NCBI RefSeq assembly: GCF_000473895.1
Contig: NZ_ASSJ01000070.1
Coordinates: 147,175 to 211,174 of the forward strand
Reading direction: 5' to 3'
Source of the DNA: Rubidibacter lacunae KORDI 51-2
Lineage (GTDB): Bacteria; Cyanobacteriota; Cyanobacteriia; Cyanobacteriales; Rubidibacteraceae
DNA length: 64,000 bases
How positions within the stretch are numbered: the first letter of the stretch is position 1; each line of letters starts with the position of its first letter. Made by a program: the position numbers and the translations under genes. The notes under the pieces are model-generated. The model saw only the letters and a program-made list of their open reading frames with translations, was not told the DNA's origin and did no database searches. Positions 58,275 through 64,000 of the stretch are shown piece by piece.

Positions 58275-59174
58275 TCAGCGATCGCTAGCTAGCTTTGCCA
58301 GGCATTCCTCTGCAAGTTTAATGAATGCGCGCGACCCAGCAGAACTCGGCGTTGCCACCACAGCAGGCGTGAACATGTCCACTGCTTTCGCGATATTAAC
58401 GTCCATCGGAATGCGATTGTCGAAAACCTGATGCGGTTCGAAGTCGCTTTCGATGCGATTCATAACCTGCTTGTAGTAGCGGCCGAGAATGCCGCTGCCA
58501 GACAGGATAAACACGATACCGAGCAAGCTCAACTTCCGGATACCCTCGTGTTCGTCGCCGCGTTCTTTCTTGAGGCGGGCTATACGCCGCTCCAACAGCT
58601 GGATACCCACCAATGACAGCGGTTCCGGTCGAGCCGGCAGCAAATAATAATCGCTGGCAACGATAGCGCTGCGCGTAAGCAAGTTGTAGCCCGGAGAGCA
58701 GTCCATGATAATAAAGTCATAATCGTTGCGAACGGAGTCCAGAATCGTGTGGACGAGCTCGATCTCGAAGCACGCCCAGGTGCGATCGAAATCGACGCCA
58801 TCGGACGCGATCGCCTCTTCGTGCAACATCTTCGAAACAAGATACTCATCGTATAACTCGATGTCTCCCGGCAGTAGCTCCAGCCCGCTGATGCCACAAA
58901 CTTGCGAACAAACTAAGTCGGGGGTTGAAAACTTGCGGCGGACGTTCGGGCGCACCACTTTGTCGATCAAATAAGCGAGTGTTTGTCGCGATCGCCGGAC
59001 TTTTGCAAAGTCTTGAGGCGGCATCAAACTTAGCGTGGCACTGATCTGCGAGTCGAGATCGACCACGAGCACGCGCTTGCGATGATGCTGTGCCAAACAG
59101 GTCGCCAGATTAACTGTCAGCGTGGTTTTCCCAACCCCACCTTTCATGTTGACGGTACTGATAATGACTGCCAT
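58275..59174 (-). CDS. ParA-family ATPase
   Basis: The 299-residue protein starts at the ATG at 59174. It has a deviant Walker A KGGVGKTT (10-17), the Walker A' region VLVVDLDSQISATLSL, and Walker B (YDFIIMDCSPGYNLL). It belongs to the ParA/MinD ATPases that position DNA or protein cargo. No ParB or parS site is visible nearby, so chromosome partitioning is not shown; other cargo is possible. The frame contains insertions relative to short plasmid ParAs (KKERGDEHEGIRKLS). It lies upstream of the DUF1823 gene. Confidence 0.92.
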   Translation of the reverse strand: MAVIISTVNMKGGVGKTTLTVNLATCLAQHHRKRVLVVDLDSQISATLSLMPPQDFAKVRRSRQTLAYLIDKVVRPNVRRKFSTPDLVCSQVCGISGLELLPGDIELYDEYLVSKMLHEEAIASDGVDFDRTWACFEIELVHTILDSVRNDYDFIIMDCSPGYNLLTRSAIVASDYYLLPARPEPLSLVGIQLLERRIARLKKERGDEHEGIRKLSLLGIVFILSGSGILGRYYKQVMNRIESDFEPHQVFDNRIPMDVNIAKAVDMFTPAVVATPSSAGSRAFIKLAEECLAKLASDR

Positions 59175-59354
59175 ACCCGCGTGTGTCTCCGTTCTCAAAG
59201 CTGGGACAAAAAGCCCGCATCAACTAAAATCAGTTCAAATGAACCAGCCAGTGTGGCGATCGATTCGCAGTCGGGCGGTCGCATGCCTAGTACTCCCGAA
59301 TGCCTCTAGAGGTTAGCACCGACGATCGCGCGCGCCATTCATCGCCGTGCTATC

Positions 59355-60398
59355 TCACGACCGCCTCAATGACCGTCGGTTGCCAGCTGCGCTAGTTGCT
59401 TCAATTGCCCGCTCGTCCAGCACTTGCCAAACGACCTGCAGCAATTCGTCCAGCCCAGCGTGCGTTGCAGCCGACACCGCCAGCGACACTTTGCCGGTCA
59501 GCACCTGCAGCTCTGCGAGCGCGCGATCGCGAGCTGTATCTTCAACGGCATCGAGTTTGTTGAGCGCCAAAATCTGCGGGCGTTCGTTTAACCCGTGTCC
59601 GTAGGCATTCAGCTCCTGCTGGATAGTTTGGTAATCGGCGATCGGATCGGCGGCTGACACGTCTACGAGGTGGATCAAAATGCGCGTTCGCTCCACATGT
59701 CGGAGAAACTCGTTCCCCAATCCGACACCTTGGTGGGCGCCAGCGATCAACCCCGGAATGTCGGCGAAGACCGTGCCGTCGCCCGTAGGTTTGCGAACGA
59801 TGCCCAGGTTGGGCACCAGGGTGGTAAACGGATAGTTGGCAATTTTCGGACGCGCCGACGATAGCGCGGCAATTAACGTCGACTTCCCCGCATTGGGCAA
59901 ACCGATAATGCCGACTTCCGCGAGTAACTTCAGCTCCAAGCGCAAGTGACGGGTTTCGCCCGGTTGCCCCGGTAGTGCGTGCTCCGGAGCTCGATTGCGG
60001 TTACTGAGAAAATGTTTGTTGCCGAGTCCGCCCTTACCGCCCGCGGCCACGCACAGGCACTGGTCGGGCTCGGTAAGGTCGCCAAGTACTTCGTCAGTGT
60101 CGGCATCGTAGGCAATCGTACCGCAAGGTACGGCAATGATGCGATCGCGCCCGTTAGCGCCGGTGCGGTTGGATGGACCGCCGCGATGTCCGTTTTCAGC
60201 GGTAAAGCGGTGGGCGTACTTGTAATCCAGCAGCGTTTGTAGGTCTGTTTGCGCGCGGAGAACAACCGAGCCCCCGCGCCCGCCATTACCGCCCGCCGGA
60301 CCGCCGGCGGGAACGTATTTCTCGCGGCGAAAGGCGACGATTCCATCACCGCCTTTGCCTGCTTCGACCTCAATTTCGGCCAGGTCGATAAATTGCAT
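59355..60398 (-). CDS. obgE: GTPase Obg/CgtA
   Basis: Obg binds the large ribosomal subunit and acts in ribosome assembly and stress control. The 347-residue protein has the glycine-rich Obg fold ([30 protein letters not shown]) and G1 [11 protein letters not shown]3 is [17 protein letters not shown]4 is NKLD. The C-terminus is short and lacks the OCT domain, as in many cyanobacteria. The ATG at 60398 starts [14 protein letters not shown]. Confidence 0.97.
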   Translation of the reverse strand: MQFIDLAEIEVEAGKGGDGIVAFRREKYVPAGGPAGGNGGRGGSVVLRAQTDLQTLLDYKYAHRFTAENGHRGGPSNRTGANGRDRIIAVPCGTIAYDADTDEVLGDLTEPDQCLCVAAGGKGGLGNKHFLSNRNRAPEHALPGQPGETRHLRLELKLLAEVGIIGLPNAGKSTLIAALSSARPKIANYPFTTLVPNLGIVRKPTGDGTVFADIPGLIAGAHQGVGLGNEFLRHVERTRILIHLVDVSAADPIADYQTIQQELNAYGHGLNERPQILALNKLDAVEDTARDRALAELQVLTGKVSLAVSAATHAGLDELLQVVWQVLDERAIEATSAAGNRRSLRRS

Positions 60399-60498
60399 AG
60401 GGTGCAGTTAGATTCGGAGAAGTTCGCGGACATTTCAAGGGTGCGATCGCCGTCGGTAGCGGTCGACCGAGGGCGCGGGCGCTGGCAGTGGTTGGCCG

Positions 60499-61215
60499 CT
60501 AGAGATACGGCGTCACATCTTCCTGACAGTCGTCAGCTAAGTACGACAGCGCCCGAAATCTTAACCCTACGAGTTGGTCGTAAAGCGGATTGAGCTTGCA
60601 TAGCGGTGGGATATGCACGACCTTGCGGCCGAACAGCTTCACGTCGCGCTCGAACGGACATTGAGAGGGGATCATCTTAGCCAAAAATCTAGCCACGCGA
60701 GGATCGTGGACCTCCATGCCATCGAGCCAATCCTTGACTGGGTTCAGGATGTCCGAGTGCGGGTGAGGTGACACCCCCGGTCCGAACCCGTCGCCGGCGC
60801 CCGGTTGCACGGCAACACCGATCGGCTCGCCCGTTTCTGCCTCGCAGAGAGTATGCTCCAAAGACTTCAGTGCACGCATGTCTAAGTCCAGCGCGCGTCC
60901 GAATTGTCCGAGAATATTGGCTTCGGCTTGGGAATAAATACCATCGGCGATCGCCACCATAACCGCCGTCCGCATAAAGTTCTCGGCAAGATTTCGATCT
61001 CCGGCAAACACGGTCGCCAACTCTTCCGGCGAGATCGGGTTGAGGTCGCCGAGGTCGGCCGTCGGCGCGAGCTGCGACTGGGTAAGCTCCGCGATCGCGG
61101 CCTTTTCCGACTCGGCAAAGTCGCCGTCGGACCAGGCAATCGTCAGCAGGCCGCGCAGCCAAGTTGCAATTTGCTTGTTGCTGTAGATGGGTTTCGTAGT
61201 CGAAGTTGTCGTCAT
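60499..61215 (-). CDS. TerB-like domain fused to nitrogenase-associated Mo_C domain
   Basis: The N-terminal ~120 residues are a helical TerB-like domain (LLTIAWSDGDFAESEKAAIAELT, MVAIADGIYSQAEANIL), used in tellurite-resistance and membrane stress proteins. Residues ~155-238 match the Mo-dependent nitrogenase C-terminal domain family (VKDWLDGMEVHDPRVARFLAKMIP, PFERDVKLFG, LCKLNPLYDQLVGLRFRALSYLADDCQEDV). Such domains occur in non-nitrogen-fixing cyanobacteria too, so nitrogen fixation is not implied. The ATG at 61215 starts MTTTSTTKP. It is 100 bases upstream of obgE on the same strand. Confidence 0.87.
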   Translation of the reverse strand: MTTTSTTKPIYSNKQIATWLRGLLTIAWSDGDFAESEKAAIAELTQSQLAPTADLGDLNPISPEELATVFAGDRNLAENFMRTAVMVAIADGIYSQAEANILGQFGRALDLDMRALKSLEHTLCEAETGEPIGVAVQPGAGDGFGPGVSPHPHSDILNPVKDWLDGMEVHDPRVARFLAKMIPSQCPFERDVKLFGRKVVHIPPLCKLNPLYDQLVGLRFRALSYLADDCQEDVTPYL

Positions 61216-61882
61216 CGCAACGCGCCCTCACTGCGGCATTCTGAGCGGATAGACTCCGGGGAGAAGCCCGCCAGATTGCCGAGCCTCTCAAGAGTTTCCG
61301 AGAGTTTTGCAAAACAGTTGGATAGCCTGGGGTTTGAGCCAGCAATCATGCGAGCTGTCAACCGTACCTGCATCCGACAGAGCGTAGTGGTATTAATTAG
61401 CGGGGAAGACACCGCCAATACACATCGCAATCTTTACCCTGCAAAATCCCACCCAACATCTTAACAACTGACTGTTGGACAACTTGCTGCTGGACAGCTC
61501 AACATTGTATTGCTAAGCACAGCTTGCCGCTAACTCGGCTGCAGAACCCGATTGTTTTGGTCCGCCACTTCGTGCATCAACTCTCCACTAACTTCGGCCG
61601 CAAAGGATGCTCCTCTATCGATCGGACGTTGGAAACACGCGACTCGCTTTAGACATGTGAGTTCGGGCTGGGAGACTCTTCTGAACCATTTCAACATAGG
61701 ATTAAGGGTTTGGAACTTGCTAAGGCTGGGGATCGCTAGGTAGCTGAAGGGGGCATGAGAGTGCTGGCTTATCCCAACTCACGTTTGAAAGTAATGCCAG
61801 CCCGGCATCCAGCGCCAAAGATTAAGGCTGCACTCCCGGTGGTTCGTCCGCATTTGCAGTCAGAATGCAATGCTGTGACCTG
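61216..61882. other. Spacer between moaC and the TerB/Mo_C gene
   Basis: About 665 bp between same-strand genes. The TerB/Mo_C promoter must lie near 61216-61400. No frame is supported. Confidence 0.4.
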
Positions 61883-62392
61883 CTAGCTGCTTGCGTTGCG
61901 ATCGCTCGATTTGTAGTCGCCGGATTTCCCGCCGGACTTTTCCAGCAATCGGATGCGGCCGATTTGCACGGATTTTTCCAGCGCCTTGACCATGTCGTAT
62001 AACGTCAGAGCTGCGATTGAGACGGCTGTCAGCGCCTCCATCTCCACACCAGTTTCAGCCGTAGTCGTCACCGTTGCGCGAATTTGGTAGCCCGGAAGCC
62101 CTGGATCGGCATCGAGCCGAACGTCAATCATTTGAAGCGGTAGCAGATGACATAGCGGAATCAAATTGGCCGTCTGCTTGGCTGCCATGATGCCAGCCAA
62201 GCGTGCCGTCCCCAGCACATCGCCCTTCGGTGCATCTCCTGCGGCGATCGCCGCGAGGGTCTCCGGGCGCATCTGCACTTCCCCAGCTGCAATTGCCGTC
62301 CGTCGAGTTGCTGCCTTCGCGGAAACGTCTACCATTCGGGCAGCACCCTCACGATCGAGGTGGGTAAGCAATTGTTGGTCGGATTGTCTCAT
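61883..62392 (-). CDS. moaC: Cyclic pyranopterin monophosphate synthase
   Basis: MoaC converts the rearranged GTP product into cyclic pyranopterin monophosphate in molybdenum cofactor synthesis. The 169-residue product starts at the ATG at 62392. It shows [35 protein letters not shown] and [29 protein letters not shown]. The predicted catalytic Lys (VKALEKS) and His residues are in place. The frame upstream to 62428 is not conserved. The tRNA-Arg gene lies 53 bases upstream on the other strand. Confidence 0.97.
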   Translation of the reverse strand: MRQSDQQLLTHLDREGAARMVDVSAKAATRRTAIAAGEVQMRPETLAAIAAGDAPKGDVLGTARLAGIMAAKQTANLIPLCHLLPLQMIDVRLDADPGLPGYQIRATVTTTAETGVEMEALTAVSIAALTLYDMVKALEKSVQIGRIRLLEKSGGKSGDYKSSDRNASS

Positions 62393-62445
62393 TACAAAAA
62401 CCTGTGTTAATATTATGAACCGTTGCATCGATAGAACGGCGATAG

Positions 62446-62519
62446 GGGCTTGTAGCTCAGTGGACTAGAGCACGTGGCTACGGACCACGGTGTCGGAGGT
62501 TCGAATCCTTCCAGGCCCG
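62446..62519 (+). tRNA. tRNA-Arg (ACG anticodon)
   Basis: The 74-base sequence folds into a cloverleaf. The acceptor GGGCTTG pairs with CAGGCCC (one G-T pair), with G62519 as discriminator. The anticodon arm CGTGG-CTACGGA-CCACG gives ACG; its A is normally deaminated to inosine by TadA. The T arm is GGAGG-TTCGAAT-CCTTC. CCA is not encoded. Confidence 0.97.
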
Positions 62520-63304
62520 CTTTCCAGAAACACAGAATAAGTAAACTGGGACATCACTCGACTGCTAAAATTCCCAAATTTTTTTCGTGGTCAAATTCTG
62601 AATTTTCGAGTAGGACGTCATGGCATGAGGAATATCCACGCCTCATGCTTTAAGACAGATCGCTCAAGTTCGTTGCCGATCGAACAAATGGGGGCTTGCA
62701 CAAGGGACAAGGGTGTTTTAGCTCGAGAGCCTAAGCGAGTGGGGTGTGGATGGGAATTGCTGCTTAGCTCCATCCTATCGATAAGAACACAAACCCCTAA
62801 ACACCTTCTGCACCGAGCAGTCAAGCGGTTCAGTTGCGTGAGGCGGGTATATTTATAGCCGGATTTTAGGATGTTTTTTGAAATCGCACGGCGACTTACT
62901 GCTTTTGCCAAATTGGCGGTTGCGCGAGGAGAAGGACCCCGACACGGCAAAGAGCTGCCCGACTTGTTGCACTGGCCGTTGGCACGTATAAGATTTTGCC
63001 TGCGGGTGTTTGCAAAATGCGGGACTGTTGGACGATCGTTACTGTTGCCGTTTTAGTTTTTTATTTGGGCGCACACTATGTTTTTTTGTGAAGAATCGAC
63101 ACCTAAGAGTGCGTGCGATCGCGGGACTGTTCTGACCCAAAGATCTTCAGCAAATATTCCGCCAAGGGTATCTTCAGATTTTTGCGAGCTCGCTCTATAT
63201 TTCCATGGTAGCGAATGACACATCACAGCTCGTCCCGTTCCAGGTCACTTCAGTTTGTTGGTTAAGCTCGAATAATGTGATTGTGGTTCTGCTGCAATGG
63301 GGTT
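62520..63304. other. Spacer after tRNA-Arg
   Basis: About 785 bp with frequent T-runs (62579-62585, 63043-63093) and no supported gene. A promoter for the membrane protein at 63305 should lie near its 3' end. Confidence 0.4.
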
Positions 63305-63703
63305 ATGAAGGCAAGAAGACTACCGTCGGTCAGGATGCGCTCTCGTAGCAAGCAGGATGTGGTAGTTCCCTATCCGCTAATTTTGCTTGTTGGAGTGGTA
63401 GCCTTGATGTTCGCGGGTGGAGCGCCAATTACCTTCGGAGGGCTACCACCATCGATTGTCTTTGGGGCACTTCAAGACGGTCAGGTCCGTAAAGCGCTGT
63501 TCAGTGCCGACAGCGCAAGCTTGCAACAGCGCCTCAAGGAAATGGAGGTCGATAAGCAAGTAGATGATTATTACAGCGACCGCATTAATGACTCGCGCGA
63601 TCGCGAGCTATACACCGATCAGATTTTTTACAACTACACCGGCTACCACAACGAAGAGCTTGAGGAGACGAACAGCGGCAACCTTATTTGGAATGACAAG
63701 TAG
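63305..63703 (+). CDS. Hypothetical single-span membrane protein
   Basis: The ATG at 63305 follows TGGGG at short distance. The 132-residue product has a basic N-terminus, then one hydrophobic span (LILLVGVVALMFAGGAPITFGG, about residues 26-55). The C-terminal ~75 residues are strongly charged and rich in Asp, Tyr and Asn (VDKQVDDYYSDRINDSRDRELYTDQIFYNYTG), which looks like a real, soluble, probably periplasmic or cytoplasmic tail. No family was recognised. A hairpin overlaps the stop codon. Confidence 0.6.
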   Translation: MKARRLPSVRMRSRSKQDVVVPYPLILLVGVVALMFAGGAPITFGGLPPSIVFGALQDGQVRKALFSADSASLQQRLKEMEVDKQVDDYYSDRINDSRDRELYTDQIFYNYTGYHNEELEETNSGNLIWNDK

Positions 63704-63728
63704 CTTGCAAGCCTCTGCTTGCAAGCTA
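63701..63728 (+). terminator. Hairpin overlapping the stop of the 63305 gene
   Basis: TAGCTTGCAAGC (63701-63712) pairs perfectly with GCTTGCAAGCTA (63717-63728) across a CTCT loop. The first three bases are the TAG stop codon. No T-run follows. It may end the transcript or protect its 3' end. Confidence 0.55.
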
Positions 63729-64000
63729 CGACATTTAGAGAACACCCTCTCTTGCCGCATTAATCACTGCCCTAGCTTCCGTCACGAAGCACTAACGTCA
63801 TAATCGCTTCAGATGTAAGTGCGGATCTGGCGTGCGCTTCTAAGCAAACCTAATGACTCTCGACACCCCCCCCCGTTGTCCTACCTCGTTGCCCTAAGTT
63901 GCCGCTCCCTCACCCTACCGACTAGCAAAGGATCGCTCGCGCGATCGCCACAACCCCGCCGATACTGCCCGCGTTTAGGTTTTAGACGGGAAGCCCCGCG
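63729..64000. other. Terminal spacer
   Basis: The last 270 bases show no supported gene. A run of nine to ten Cs lies near 63866-63875. Confidence 0.35.

Noticed and set aside
60689..61345. 218-residue minus-strand frame across the TerB/Mo_C gene
   Set aside because: Shadow of the TerB/Mo_C gene in another frame, Arg-rich with no motif.

Overview
The window is chromosomal DNA from a cyanobacterium of fairly high GC content. Four things point there. The HIP1 octamer GCGATCGC recurs in genes and spacers. There are photosynthesis-linked genes: a CrtR-type beta-carotene hydroxylase, hemE, a CBS-CP12 protein, glycolate oxidase subunit glcD and a Ycf39-like reductase. Several families are largely cyanobacterial (DUF3531, DUF2358, DUF1823, a KaiB-like fold protein, a LabA-like NYN protein, a protein with the nitrogenase-associated Mo_C domain). 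A cyanobacterial Pho box lies before pstS. The species cannot be decided from the sequence alone.

Layout. 0.1-4.5 kb (minus strand): an ABC1/UbiB kinase-like protein, a PspA/Vipp1 membrane-remodelling protein and a one-helix protein ending in a SPOR-like domain, followed by about 1.5 kb with no supported gene. 6-12 kb: S66 LD-carboxypeptidase, hemE, convergent CBS-CP12, a DUF948 protein, purB and two very small ORFs. 12.4-20.6 kb: Nudix, DUF3531, typA, DUF2358, an ArsA ATPase with an Hsp20-like tail, pstS with Pho box and terminator, and a pseudouridine synthase that overlaps a RodZ-like gene. 20.8-31 kb: rpe, an exported subtilase-like protein, an IS630 remnant, sppA, aqpZ, a lipase-like hydrolase, a VOC protein and a sodium:solute symporter. 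31-44 kb: argS, a GT4 glycosyltransferase, wecB, a small membrane protein, pilT translationally coupled to a KaiB-like protein, a Ycf39-like protein, an alcohol dehydrogenase beside a frameshifted HxlR regulator, a UPF0104-type membrane protein and an IS1-like remnant. 44.5-57.5 kb: glcD, tRNA-Ser, argF, a 46-residue membrane peptide, a CNNM/CBS protein, recQ, a LabA-like gene, metG, plsC-like, an alpha/beta hydrolase and crtR. 57.8-64 kb: DUF1823, a ParA-like ATPase, obgE, a TerB/Mo_C protein, moaC, tRNA-Arg and a membrane protein of unknown role.

Most genes stand alone or in pairs and are housekeeping genes. No rRNA, CRISPR array, prophage or intact insertion sequence was seen. The most unusual points are the TGATG-coupled pilT/KaiB-like pair, the CBS-CP12 protein lacking the CP12 tail, the subtilase with Glu where the catalytic Asp is expected, the long overlap of the pseudouridine synthase and RodZ-like genes, and a cluster of small hairpins and tandem repeats in spacers.
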